64,000 nucleotides of DNA from an uncultured Latescibacterota bacterium (GTDB taxonomy: Bacteria; Latescibacterota; UBA2968). Numbering within the stretch: position 1 is the stretch's first letter; each line of letters opens with the position of its first letter. A program made the position numbers and the translations under genes. The notes under the pieces are model-generated. The model was not told where the DNA came from. It did no database searches and was given only the letters and a program-made list of their open reading frames with translations. Of the stretch, positions 34,442 to 44,400 are shown piece by piece. The stretch covers positions 3,728,522-3,792,521 of the forward strand of contig OX638329.1 in the NCBI GenBank assembly GCA_951812755.1, read 5' to 3'.

Positions 34442-35311
34442 TCACGGCGCAGTATCAGAAAGCCCCAGCAGACTCAGAGTATCGCGGTGCAGAATCTGGT
34501 CCGGCAGATCTTCCGGCAGCGGAGGCAGTCGCATCTCCTGAGAAAGCCGGACCACCTGGTGCAATCCTTCCACTGTTTCCTCAAAAGTGGCCACAGGATA
34601 ATCTGTTCCAAATAGCAGTTTATCCACAACCCCGTATTCAACCGCCAGCCGCAGCGAGTTGTAAAACTGCCAGGGCCGGTAGAACAGACCCGAAATATCC
34701 GAAAACACATTCGGCTGCTTCCGAATCAGGACAATGGTCTCCGCCTCCCAGGGATGCCCCAGATGAGCGATCACCATCTTCAGATCTGGAAACCGGAGCG
34801 CGATCTCCTCCAACAAAACGGGATTCGCGTACTTCAGCGGTGCCCTGCGCGGAAAAGTCGCTCCCTGATGGAACATAATGGGCAACCCATACTCCTCTGC
34901 CCTGGCAAAAATAGCCAGCGCAACCGCATCCAATGGATCCCATCCACCGTAGATCGGACTCATCTTCAGGCCCCGCAACCCCAGCTCTTTGACTGCGCGC
35001 TCCACCTCCTCAAGAGCGTTGTCCTCCGTTGGACAGATCGCAGCAAAACCGATCAGCTTTTCCGGATGGGTATGCACGTAATCTGCAACCGTATCGTTGA
35101 CAGTCAGAAAGCCAGTCAGCGGCGCCCGTAACCCGAACACGATAGCGCAGTCCACCTCTGCCACGGCTGCCGTGTGCATATCGGGTGTAATATCCAGATC
35201 CACTTCCTGATTGCGCATAATAAAAGTCTCGCGCGCCAATTCATCGGTCAACTCACCCGGATAGCGCCAGAGATGTGTGTGGCAATCCACTCGATAACCT
35301 TTCCGAGACAT
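34442..35311 (-). CDS. Amidohydrolase-family protein (HTH type)
   Basis: 289 residues, with GAGG before the ATG. The first metal-binding motif is at residues 9-13, DCHTH. LPIMFHQGATFPR, MVIAHLGHPWE and LLFGTDYPVAT give the remaining histidines and aspartate of the amidohydrolase_2 family. The enzyme is cytosolic; its substrate is unknown. It is encoded between the propeller protein and a heparinase-like gene. Confidence 0.8.
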   Translation of the reverse strand: MSRKGYRVDCHTHLWRYPGELTDELARETFIMRNQEVDLDITPDMHTAAVAEVDCAIVFGLRAPLTGFLTVNDTVADYVHTHPEKLIGFAAICPTEDNALEEVERAVKELGLRGLKMSPIYGGWDPLDAVALAIFARAEEYGLPIMFHQGATFPRRAPLKYANPVLLEEIALRFPDLKMVIAHLGHPWEAETIVLIRKQPNVFSDISGLFYRPWQFYNSLRLAVEYGVVDKLLFGTDYPVATFEETVEGLHQVVRLSQEMRLPPLPEDLPDQILHRDTLSLLGLSDTAP

Positions 35312-35377
35312 CGATTATCCTCAATTTTTTTAATAAATCACCGCAGATCCTTGAAGAACGGATGATCTCTCACCAGA

Positions 35378-38221
35378 CTACGAATCGGCACATAGCCAGC
35401 GTGCATTGAGCACGGCGACCTGCTTACAATCGATCGCGGGATATTCGCATACTGCGATCGAATCGGATCCAACCGACTCGACCCTGTATCCCGTCTGCGG
35501 CATTTCTCCCGCCAGCATCGTCGAACCGGCAGAGACGTCCGCGGAAGGGGGTTCTGCGAGGTGAAAAGTCCTGTCAGCTACGGACGCGACCTCCAGACGG
35601 ATCTCGGGTTCGGGAAAGTTTATGTGCAACTCTCCGCACATCAAGCGAGTGCCTTTGAGCAGATAGGCCTGGACCCCACGGCCACCTGTATCAACCGAGG
35701 CAAATGCGAACTCGCCCGCGACAGTAGCGTGTCCGAACTGCCGCTCCTGCTGGTCGCCTGTGGAGACAATATAGTCCGTCCGGTCTTCGAATTGCACTTC
35801 AATGGCAAGCACTCCCGAATCCGGATCGTTGGCGAGCAATCGCGCGTCCAGGACAGGAGAATCCGCTGTTTGGTAAGGTACCAGGACGGCGGCGTATTGG
35901 GTAACCAGTTCGCCTTTGGGATACTCCGATCGATGCTCGGCCAGGATCTGCTGGATCGGCGGCTTCTCAAACTCCGCGAGATCGGCGTGACGCCATGCCG
36001 GAGCATCGGCAATGATCACCCGGTCGAGCGTATCGCTGGTGTTGAGAAGGTGCGTGTCGAGGCGCACATCTCCGAATCTCCAGGTAAAGATATTGGGGAC
36101 ATCCGGGGTGACAACGCGTGGTTTTTCAAGCCAGTCGCTCCAGGCTTCTGAGAGTTCTACAGGCTGCGATGTGGGCCGATTGGGACTCGCATCGATCAAT
36201 GATCCGTTGCAATGGAAGCTGTACTGATGGGTACTGCCACCCGATACCCGAAAAAAATCGACAACATAAGGGGTACCTCCCGGTGCCTGAACAAGGGCGC
36301 AGGTCCGGCGGTACTGACTACACTGGGGATAAATATTGACCCCAGAGGCCTGCAGGATCTCGATACCCGGCGCAAAACCGATAAGTTCCATGGTGGAGCC
36401 GCATTCCTGGGAAGCCTGTTCGTCCTCGTCAACCACAACCAGGTTGTGGGCGTGCGTACTGCTGGTCCAGCGCTGTCCAGAGCGTCCGTCCGGTGTCAAC
36501 TGGGAACTGCCGGAGAAATAGCCCCGGTCTGAGACCAGTTCCTCGCCGAAGGCATAGAAGCTAATGCTCAAACAATCGCGATGGCGATGGGTGGTATGCG
36601 CGGTCCACCGGTTTTCATTGCCGTTAAAATAGAGTGCCGTATCATTTGTCTTTGATCCACCGCGCATGACCCCTACATGCCATCCCGGAAACCACTCTGT
36701 GCACAGCGGCAATTCTGTCGCACCCCGGGCGATGAGATCGAACGGCCGGTACCAGAGGGCATATTCGCTACCCTTCTCCGCCAGCCCGGCGTCCTGAACC
36801 GTTTCGAGAAGCCCGGCATACCGCCCGCCGAGTCGGGCGGCCATGACCTCGGCGAAGATCGGGCTTATGCCGCTGTCGAAGTGAGTATCTCCGATCACGG
36901 GTAACCGATTACCGGGAGCAAGCATCCGCAGCATGGATTCGAGAGCCAGTCGAAACCGGCCGGTGGCAAACGGGTTCAGAGTTTTTCCCCCCGCGCCTTC
37001 TTCGTTACTTTCCGGATCGCTATATCCCATCAGGAGGTCGGGCAATTCGCGCATAGTCCCGAAATTGGTGATGGCATAAGAAGGTGTTTCGGTATAGAAG
37101 CCATCGAAATGGTAGCGCTGCTCAATGATCCGGTTCCACCCATCGACAGCCCGGCGTACTCTGTCGGGCTGATTGAGTAAAAGCCCGACAGCAGCAGATA
37201 GGGAAAAAGTGACCACACCCAGATTGGAAAGTGTATCGAGCTGTTCCGCATCAACACACCCGGCCACAAGCAGATCCCGGACAATGCGGTTCCGGGTCTC
37301 CTCATCGAGAAGATCGCGCTCATCGGCAAAACGCGCTTCGCGGACCAGATCGTACGCAACTGTCATATCGAGCAGCATCCCGGCACCGCTCCCCTTGCCG
37401 TGCGTACTCAACCGCCCCGCGCCCCAGAAGCCGTTGAACAGTGTGGAATAGTCCTCGTACTCGTTCAATCCGTACGCGTGGCGGATCACCCCCTTCGGGA
37501 ATCGCCCACCCCGAAGCCCGCCCGAATTTTCATTTTTCCCCATATTGGCGGCGACTTCTGCGGGCGGCCAGTCTGCAACACTGCCATCGTAAGAATGGTA
37601 GAGATAATTAGGGAACACCCGGGCAAAGCGGTCGAGAATCCACACAACGCGTTCGGCGCAGGCGATATCTCCGGTGAGTGCATAAAGTCGGGCCAGCGTA
37701 AGGGCCTGACGGCTTGCCCATTCGACCTTTCGAGTGCGGATAAGACCAGTGAAACTCGTCATTTCGGGGCGATCTCCAAGCCACCTGAAAGCGTATCGAG
37801 CCCGGTCATCGGGATGGGCGCGCTCTTCTGGCGTCTCGTAGTAGGTAAAGATCTGTCCCATCCGAGGACATGCCAGCACCCCGGTCTCGGGATAGTCCGG
37901 GTTGGGGTAAACCGTGCCACAGGCCTCACAGATGGTCTGGTCCGGTTCAGTGACGGTCCACCGGAAGCGACCAGCACCCATCAGCGACTGCTTGCCGACA
38001 CAGTGGGGACAACTCTGCCCATAGTGCGTGCCGGGGGTCAACTCGGGAATCAACTCGTCAAAAAAATCCCGATTCCGTTCCAAAACAAATGCCACATCCT
38101 CTTTCCATGCATCTACAATTTCCCGCGCCCACCCGTAGCGTTCGACATTTCGTCGGGCGTTCTCGATATCGGACGGTTTGTAAAGGGTACGCGGGTACGA
38201 CAGTATTCGTGTGCCATCCAT
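35378..38221 (-). CDS. Heparinase II/III-family protein with a zinc-ribbon-like insert
   Basis: 947 residues, AGGAG about ten bases before the ATG, no signal peptide. After a helical start there is a CxxC pair (QSCPHCVGKQ, about residues 70-79) and a second (TICEACGTVYPN, about 98-109) that could bind zinc. An alpha/alpha toroid follows (WASRQALTLARLYALTGD, WILDRFARVFPNYLYHSYDG), then a beta-sandwich (TTHRHRDCLSISFYAFGEEL, DRGYFSGSSQLTPDGRSG) containing the catalytic-type histidine and tyrosine region of heparinase II/III lyases. It probably cleaves a uronic-acid-containing polysaccharide. It is separated from the downstream amidohydrolase by 66 bp. Confidence 0.8.
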   Translation of the reverse strand: MDGTRILSYPRTLYKPSDIENARRNVERYGWAREIVDAWKEDVAFVLERNRDFFDELIPELTPGTHYGQSCPHCVGKQSLMGAGRFRWTVTEPDQTICEACGTVYPNPDYPETGVLACPRMGQIFTYYETPEERAHPDDRARYAFRWLGDRPEMTSFTGLIRTRKVEWASRQALTLARLYALTGDIACAERVVWILDRFARVFPNYLYHSYDGSVADWPPAEVAANMGKNENSGGLRGGRFPKGVIRHAYGLNEYEDYSTLFNGFWGAGRLSTHGKGSGAGMLLDMTVAYDLVREARFADERDLLDEETRNRIVRDLLVAGCVDAEQLDTLSNLGVVTFSLSAAVGLLLNQPDRVRRAVDGWNRIIEQRYHFDGFYTETPSYAITNFGTMRELPDLLMGYSDPESNEEGAGGKTLNPFATGRFRLALESMLRMLAPGNRLPVIGDTHFDSGISPIFAEVMAARLGGRYAGLLETVQDAGLAEKGSEYALWYRPFDLIARGATELPLCTEWFPGWHVGVMRGGSKTNDTALYFNGNENRWTAHTTHRHRDCLSISFYAFGEELVSDRGYFSGSSQLTPDGRSGQRWTSSTHAHNLVVVDEDEQASQECGSTMELIGFAPGIEILQASGVNIYPQCSQYRRTCALVQAPGGTPYVVDFFRVSGGSTHQYSFHCNGSLIDASPNRPTSQPVELSEAWSDWLEKPRVVTPDVPNIFTWRFGDVRLDTHLLNTSDTLDRVIIADAPAWRHADLAEFEKPPIQQILAEHRSEYPKGELVTQYAAVLVPYQTADSPVLDARLLANDPDSGVLAIEVQFEDRTDYIVSTGDQQERQFGHATVAGEFAFASVDTGGRGVQAYLLKGTRLMCGELHINFPEPEIRLEVASVADRTFHLAEPPSADVSAGSTMLAGEMPQTGYRVESVGSDSIAVCEYPAIDCKQVAVLNARWLCADS

Positions 38222-38248
38222 CGGGATTGCTCTCCTGTGAGGTGGGAC

Positions 38249-39019
38249 CTACAGCCCCAGGATTTTTTTTGCGTGCCGGTAGCTGATGTTTTCCAGCGTA
38301 TCTTTGTCAACTTTCAGGATCGCGCGTTTGACCAGCGCCGATCCCGGATACGAAAAGGGAACATGAGATCCGAAGACAAGGTGGTTTGCACCGCCCTGCT
38401 CCACGAGCACTTCCACATCCCGGTGGACTTCGGCAAGGGAGAGATCCAGATACCAGGATTTATCGCGCAGGTCCTCTCGCTGCCAGAGGGCACAACTGGC
38501 CATGCCGCGCAGGTTGGGGATTGTGATGGTAGCTTCCGGGACAGCCGCGAGCAGGTTGGCAATGGCGGCGACATCTACAACATTGCCGGGATCCATCCAA
38601 TGGCGCTCGCGCACATCTTCCAGACGGTGGGGAATAAAGATGGGCAGGTTCCGTTCGGCGCAGGCTTTTGCGACGCTTTGGGCAAGTGGGCCATCTATAG
38701 GGAAGTTCTGGTACTGTGGAAAGAGGCGAACCCCCTTCATGTTCAAGTCTTCGTGACAGGCTTTGAGATCGTCTTCCCAGTGGGTATAAGTGGGGTTGAG
38801 GGTAGCCAGTGGAATAAAGCGATCACTGAATGGCTCGATGTCTTCCACCAGTTTTTCATTGGCGAGCTGCACATTGCGGTGGAAAACCGCTTCGATAGGA
38901 GATACAGCGGCTTTCTGGATACCACAGCTATCGAGCCGGGCGGCGAGCATTTCTGGGGTGTTGTCCCGAAGGGCGCGAAAGGGCCAAACGCCAAGCCAGG
39001 CATTGATATCGATGATCAT
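38249..39019 (-). CDS. Amidohydrolase-like protein lacking the HxH motif
   Basis: 256 residues. The ATG overlaps the stop of the upstream gene by 4 bp (ATGA), which indicates translational coupling. The fold is that of amidohydrolase_2 (PIFIPHRLEDV, LVFGSHVPFSYPGS), but the N-terminal metal motif is replaced: DINAWLGVWPFR has no HxH, and the C-terminal aspartate is a histidine in FGSHVPF. It may be metal-poor, use a different chemistry or be a non-catalytic partner of its neighbour at 39016. Confidence 0.7.
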   Translation of the reverse strand: MIIDINAWLGVWPFRALRDNTPEMLAARLDSCGIQKAAVSPIEAVFHRNVQLANEKLVEDIEPFSDRFIPLATLNPTYTHWEDDLKACHEDLNMKGVRLFPQYQNFPIDGPLAQSVAKACAERNLPIFIPHRLEDVRERHWMDPGNVVDVAAIANLLAAVPEATITIPNLRGMASCALWQREDLRDKSWYLDLSLAEVHRDVEVLVEQGGANHLVFGSHVPFSYPGSALVKRAILKVDKDTLENISYRHAKKILGL

Positions 39020-39846
39020 GAAGCCACTCCTTCCGAGTTCGCGTGCAGGGTCTTCGCGCCCTGTTGCGCCAGAATGTATTCGGCATTGTCCCAGAAAATG
39101 CGCTCTTTTTCTTCATCGGTGAGTTTGGCATCCAGAACTTTGCCGATGCAGCCAGCCATCGTGCCATCGGATCCGAAGAGGACGCGATCCACTCCGAGTT
39201 CTGCGACGGCGAATTCGATCTGTCCGTCATCCAGATTGCTGCCGCTGGTGTCGATATAGACATTGGGCGAGGCATTTCGCATAGCGCGCACGGTCCATTC
39301 CCAGTCTCCGCCACCACCGATGTGGGCGTGGATAAATAGGGTCTCCGGGAATTTTTCACTGGCCTTCGTGAAATCTTCCCCGTGAGAAATAAGCGGCTGC
39401 TTGTCCAGATGCTCCCGGCCGGTCAGATAACCCGCGTGTTCCAGGACCGGGATGCGCCGTTCCGCCGCGAGTTGGAGCACGGGCCAGACAGCGGGGTCCC
39501 AGAGTTTGTACTGGTTGTAGAGCTTGATACCGACCATGCCAGCGTCCAGGCAGCGTTCGATTTCGGCAATGGCTTCTCTTCCGTAACCCGGAATGACATA
39601 ACACAGGCCCCGGATGTGGTCCGGACGGTATTCTGCGGCGCGCAGGACGCCGTCATTGCAGTTGCGGACTTCATCTACAGAGGCTATGCGCCCGCCACCA
39701 ATAGGGCGAGAACACCAGTATTCTGTAACGCCGACGGGATCTCCGCTGGCGATGAGAGAATCAGCAGAAGCATCCGAATTCGGTTGGGTAGCCACATGGC
39801 AGTGTACGTCGATTTTTGGGCGATTGAGCCCCACTCTGATGTCCAT
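39016..39846 (-). CDS. Amidohydrolase-family protein (HCH type)
   Basis: 276 residues, AAGGAG before the ATG. The metal motif is at residues 13-17, DVHCH. RIPVLEHAGYL, LFIHAHIGGGGDWEW and VLFGSDGTMAG hold the other ligands of the amidohydrolase_2 family. Its stop overlaps the start of the degenerate relative, suggesting the two proteins are made in equal amounts and may form a heteromer (inference). Confidence 0.8.
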   Translation of the reverse strand: MDIRVGLNRPKIDVHCHVATQPNSDASADSLIASGDPVGVTEYWCSRPIGGGRIASVDEVRNCNDGVLRAAEYRPDHIRGLCYVIPGYGREAIAEIERCLDAGMVGIKLYNQYKLWDPAVWPVLQLAAERRIPVLEHAGYLTGREHLDKQPLISHGEDFTKASEKFPETLFIHAHIGGGGDWEWTVRAMRNASPNVYIDTSGSNLDDGQIEFAVAELGVDRVLFGSDGTMAGCIGKVLDAKLTDEEKERIFWDNAEYILAQQGAKTLHANSEGVAS

Positions 39847-39895
39847 CGATTACTCCTTATCTTTATCAGCCGATCTTGACTTTTTCGCTCACAGC

Positions 39896-40771
39896 TCAAA
39901 CTCTCCCCAGAATGGCATCCATACCCGCCGACGTATGACTGAGCACCACATCGCCGTGATACTTATAGGGAAACATCTCGGCCGTCACAAAGCCATCGAA
40001 TCCCACTTCATTCAAAGCAGCCATCACCTCCGGCCAGTTCACATCTCCTTCCAGGAGCTGTACAAATCCATCGATGGTCCCGACATTTGCCCTGAAATCC
40101 TTAAAATGCACCTCCTTCACCCGTTCGCCCAGCAGGCGGATCCACTGTTCGGGGTACCCGAATAGTATCACATTGCCCGTATCCAGGAGCACATTTACGT
40201 ATTCGCTACCCACATCGTCAATCAGGCTGCGCATCTCAAGGGGCGTCATAAGCATTCTGTTCCAGACATTCTCAACCAGCACATGCGTCTTCAGACGCTC
40301 GGCATCGGATGCAACGGCGACCAGACCTGCTTTCGTTCGATCGCACGCCTCTTCGTAAGGGACCAGTTCCACAGATGAGTCCCAGGGAAGCCCCACATAG
40401 CCCGGGATGACCAGCACACCCGGCATACCCATTGCCGATGCGATCTCCAGCGCACGCCGAACGGTCTGCTCTGCTTCCTTTCTCACTTCCGGGTCGGGAT
40501 CGGTGAAGAGGTAGGAAAACGGGGCGATCTCCAGGCTGGCGAGCACCACACCGGCCTTCTCTGCCCGCTTCGCGATCTCCTCGGCCACCTTCAAATCGGA
40601 AGTTAGCGAAAAATAACCCTCGTGATCGGCGTAAAGCTGCACGGCATCGAAACCCGTCTCCACGGCCCGGTCAAAGCAGCGCGAAAAATCGTCTGCACCG
40701 CTTAGAAAACCGACGTCACCCAGAAAGTCCGGATTTCCGGAAAATGCGCGAATGACGATGCCCTTTTTCAT
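39896..40771 (-). CDS. Sugar phosphate isomerase/epimerase-type TIM barrel
   Basis: 291 residues, GAGG before the ATG. A xylose-isomerase-like barrel: RAVETGFDAVQLYADHEG, KAGVVLASLEIAPF, HVLVENVWNRMLMTP, YVNVLLDTGNVILFG, VKEVHFKDFRANVG, FDGFVTAEMFPYKYHGD. The acidic and histidine residues at strand ends (E in VLVENV, D in LLDTGN, H in EVHFKD, E in TAEMF) are typical for the divalent metal site. It likely isomerises or epimerises a sugar or sugar acid of the locus. Confidence 0.85.
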   Translation of the reverse strand: MKKGIVIRAFSGNPDFLGDVGFLSGADDFSRCFDRAVETGFDAVQLYADHEGYFSLTSDLKVAEEIAKRAEKAGVVLASLEIAPFSYLFTDPDPEVRKEAEQTVRRALEIASAMGMPGVLVIPGYVGLPWDSSVELVPYEEACDRTKAGLVAVASDAERLKTHVLVENVWNRMLMTPLEMRSLIDDVGSEYVNVLLDTGNVILFGYPEQWIRLLGERVKEVHFKDFRANVGTIDGFVQLLEGDVNWPEVMAALNEVGFDGFVTAEMFPYKYHGDVVLSHTSAGMDAILGRV

Positions 40772-40811
40772 GCTGCCTCCCGTATATAGATCCTCTACTC
40801 TTCCTGCAAGC

Positions 40812-41360
40812 CTACAGATCCTTCAACATCCACACCAGATCTGAGATCCCGCCCGGCGCAAGATCCGAGCGGATCCAATCTGGAAATCGCCCGATTTCCC
40901 GGTAGCCCCTGCTGGTGTAGAGGTGGTAGCCTCGCTCGTTGGCACTCCAGACCGTTAAATCAATCCGCCGTTTGCCGAGCCGGCGCGCCTCGTCCTCCAG
41001 TGCATCCATCAACCGCCGTCCTATTCCCCTATCGCGAAAATTCTTGAGAATCAGCAGCCCCAGAGTAATCGAACCGTCTCCGTTGGAGCGCTGAAGCGTT
41101 CCCTCTCCCACGATCCGCCCATCCGTCTCCACGACCAGCAGCACACCTGTGCCGCAGGCCATATCCGTAAGTCTCCTGCCGAGTTCTTCTCCTGCGACCC
41201 GGGTATCGGCGTTCCTCGGACTCGCCATCACCCGCTCCCGATACAGCTCCTGGTGCATCGCTCCGTAAGGCATCAGATCGCTCCACCGCGCCGTGCACAT
41301 CACGAATTCCCTGCCGTCAACGCTCCATTGCTCGATCAGACGCCCTTCATCCGTATCCAC
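40812..41360 (-). CDS. GNAT-family N-acetyltransferase
   Basis: 182 residues; a GTG start is used because GGAGG lies five bases upstream. The acetyl-CoA-binding motif appears as LGLLILKNFRDRGIGRRLMD, with the following helix ALEDEARRLGKRRIDLTVWS and the family end NERGYHLYTSRGYREIGRFP. Substrate unknown; it might acetylate an amino sugar or a small metabolite. It is encoded between the isomerase and the second heparinase-like gene. Confidence 0.85.
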   Translation of the reverse strand: MDTDEGRLIEQWSVDGREFVMCTARWSDLMPYGAMHQELYRERVMASPRNADTRVAGEELGRRLTDMACGTGVLLVVETDGRIVGEGTLQRSNGDGSITLGLLILKNFRDRGIGRRLMDALEDEARRLGKRRIDLTVWSANERGYHLYTSRGYREIGRFPDWIRSDLAPGGISDLVWMLKDL

Positions 41361-41421
41361 TGAACCCTCCGGTCGCTATCGCACAAACAGTATTCGCCCA
41401 CAATCTCGGTTCACCCAGGAC

Positions 41422-44400
41422 CTACCTCTGCGCCGCCTCTGTCCACGCATCCAGGGCGAACGCCGTCGCCTCGCCCCCCTCTTCCAATTGCACATCGTCA
41501 ATCCACACATCTCCGCCCAATACCTGGTGCTCTCGCTTCACCATCACATATACATCTGCGATCTCTGGCCCAAAGCTCCGCGTCCAACTAATGCGCTGCC
41601 ACTCTGTACCCACCTCGAACCGGGGCGACACACCGCCATCGAAATCTCTTCCCCACGCCGGGTTCCAGCCGTAGATGCACAGCCTCACACGCGTCGGATT
41701 CAGACTCGACTTCACCCATGCGGAAAGCGTATATGTCTTGTTCGCTCCGGAACTGGAAACCTTCTGCTCGATCCACCCATCCCGCGTCGCCTCATTCGCC
41801 CAGTTTTCCCGCGGGATCTTGAGCGAATACGTTCCGCTATGCACCACCTCGCTATCGTAATGATATGCAGGACGGAACTTTGCCCAGTAATATGAGTTCC
41901 AGCACTCCCAGGGGTCTTCGACTTCGTCATGCGTCTTATAATTGACTTCAAATCCCCCGTTCGCTGTTTTGTTCTTTCCCGCAAGTGGACCATACTCCGC
42001 CAGGGGCATTTCCGCCTCATTCTCCGGTTCGGTCGCACGCTCCTCAAGATCGGCCTCTGCCGCTCCTACCTGAGCTTCAAGCCTCACGCGCTCCCATTCG
42101 AGCACGCCGGAAAGCTCGTAGGACGCCTGCGCCGCCACCTCAAAAACGACCTCATCCCCGACCTCTGTCTCCACCTCCTCGCCATCCCGCTCCACCCTGA
42201 CTTCATCCGACAGCCTGCCTTCAATTGCCATCCTGCCGGTGCCATTGTCCCCAGTTTTCACCAATAGTCGGTCCCCGGCCAATCGCTCGACGTAAATTGA
42301 AGCTGGCGCGCTGGCTTCTACCGAATGCGAGCCTCGTCTGAGTAAAACGCCGTTCACCAGATAAACATAAGCTGGTTCTTCCCCACTATTTCCCCATCGG
42401 CCAGCAGCCATCTTTCCGTCTAATTCGATATCCCCATACCGTTTCAACCCGGACTTATAAGAAGCTAAAAAGCACTCTGCTTCGCCCTCACCTTCTCTGA
42501 CTACCTCAATCCCAACTCCCTCGGATTCTCTCACCTTGCCCCCATTGTCTTCCACCGGCAAGGACACGATCTGCGACAGGAAAGGCTTTTCCCGATAAGG
42601 CTCCCATACCGCGGCGAACACCGTCCTCTGCGCTGACCGACGGGCAATTAGGGCATTCACATCGTCGTCCCGGTCCGTATTGCTCGGCGAGGTGCAGGCG
42701 ATCACCTCCGTCTCAGGCCCACCTACAACGGTAAGTCTGACTGCGCTATCCTCGGCCTGACGCCAATCTGCGGACCACGTTTCATCGGTACGCTTGCTCC
42801 GTACATCCGTCAGGTACTGATAGCCGTACCCCACGCCCAGAGGCTCCTCTCGGCCCTCGAACGGCAGCGGGCAACTCAACTCCCCGAAGCTCCGGTAGCA
42901 CAGGTCGTACCGGTGCCGTCCGCTTTCGGCATATACGCCCGAAAGGTCCACCGCGTACCCGTCCGTGAGAAACAGCGTCCGATCCAGGGCGATATCCCCA
43001 TAGGCGCCGTTATCCACTGCCCGCATCAGCTTCACGCGGGGAGCCGCTTCAAAGGCGATCAACTTTCCTTCTGTGCGGCCCCACTGATCTGTGTCATCGG
43101 CCGTGATGGAATTGTGCGCCAGAGGATTGCGGGACCATCCCCCGGTCAGCGGATGCCCATAACCTGAAGGCATCCCCCTTGGGGTCAGCAACCGGTGGTT
43201 CGCATAGAGCACCAACGCGAACTTCAGCGCGGGGGCATGCCCCATAAACATCGCCTCTTTGCCATAGCTCATCGAGAGATAGATCTGATCCTCTCCCTCC
43301 CCCGAGCGCAGCACCCCATACCCAAAATGCTTGAAATTGAACGATGAGGAGGGAATGACCTTAACCCTATCCTCCTTGTCAAACGGGAACTCTATCGCCT
43401 CCCCCAATTCGGCAAACCTTCGACAAGCAATCTCATACACGTCCAACAGGCTATGGCGAGATTCCGGATCTACCTCCCCGGGCAGAAACACCTGTAGCGG
43501 CGCCTCGAACACCTTGCGGTACGCGGGATCACCATAGACATTGATCCCGATCCGGTACGCCATCTCCGCAATGGGAGAAAGGCCGACCAGTGTGTAGGTA
43601 TGGTAACCGAATCCCTCCCACGCCAGACCGTCCGGATCGAATATGCGCGCCGCCAGCGTGTGAAATCCCGAATGCGGACTGTTGAGTGCTTGATCTACAA
43701 ACCCCCTGTCGTTAATGGCCGACCCAATGGCCATCACATTCCGATTGTGGATCGCACCCCGGTTGTTCATACGCCCATTTGTATCGGCGTGGTTTGAATA
43801 ATACTCGCCAGCCACCCGGAAGAAATCTTCTTCGATCTTTCGGTGGTCTTCCGCTGATAAAACACCGCTGTCATAGATATAATCGTACGCCGTTGTACAG
43901 GGAATGAGAAACCCATTGGACTCCCGCAACATATAGAGCACCGCGTGACCGCCCCCGCCCCATTGCTTGTAGCGCCCGGCAAACCCCACCAGGATCTCCG
44001 CAGCCCGGCGGGCATACCGCACATCGCCGGTGAGCGCATAAGCCTTGCCCAGCCAGCCAGCGCCACGCGCCATCTGTTCGTTGTACATCGCACGCGCACA
44101 CGCCCTGTGTTCCTCGTTTCGATAGATTCGGTCGCACTCCGGACATTTCATCTCGGTTGTACCATCGGGATGTATAATCGGCTCGAGAAGCTTGGCATCT
44201 ACCGGACAGTGGCGCCCGATTGTCCAGTATTTTTTGAAGTCGTACCCCTCCTCAAAGAAATGTAGCTGCTTCTCAAGCCACGGGTCTGCATTCTCCACCC
44301 ACGCGTGCTCGTGGATATCACGCCCTTGCATAGACCGCTTGATCTCCTCAATATCTTCCGAGGTATGCTCCAAACGCGGCCGGTGTTCGGGAAACACAAA

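Noticed and set aside
37400-39259. Long plus-strand frame of 619 codons
   Set aside because: It lies antisense to the heparinase-like gene and the amidohydrolase genes, which have family motifs and ribosome-binding sites. The frame is a shadow of codon usage.
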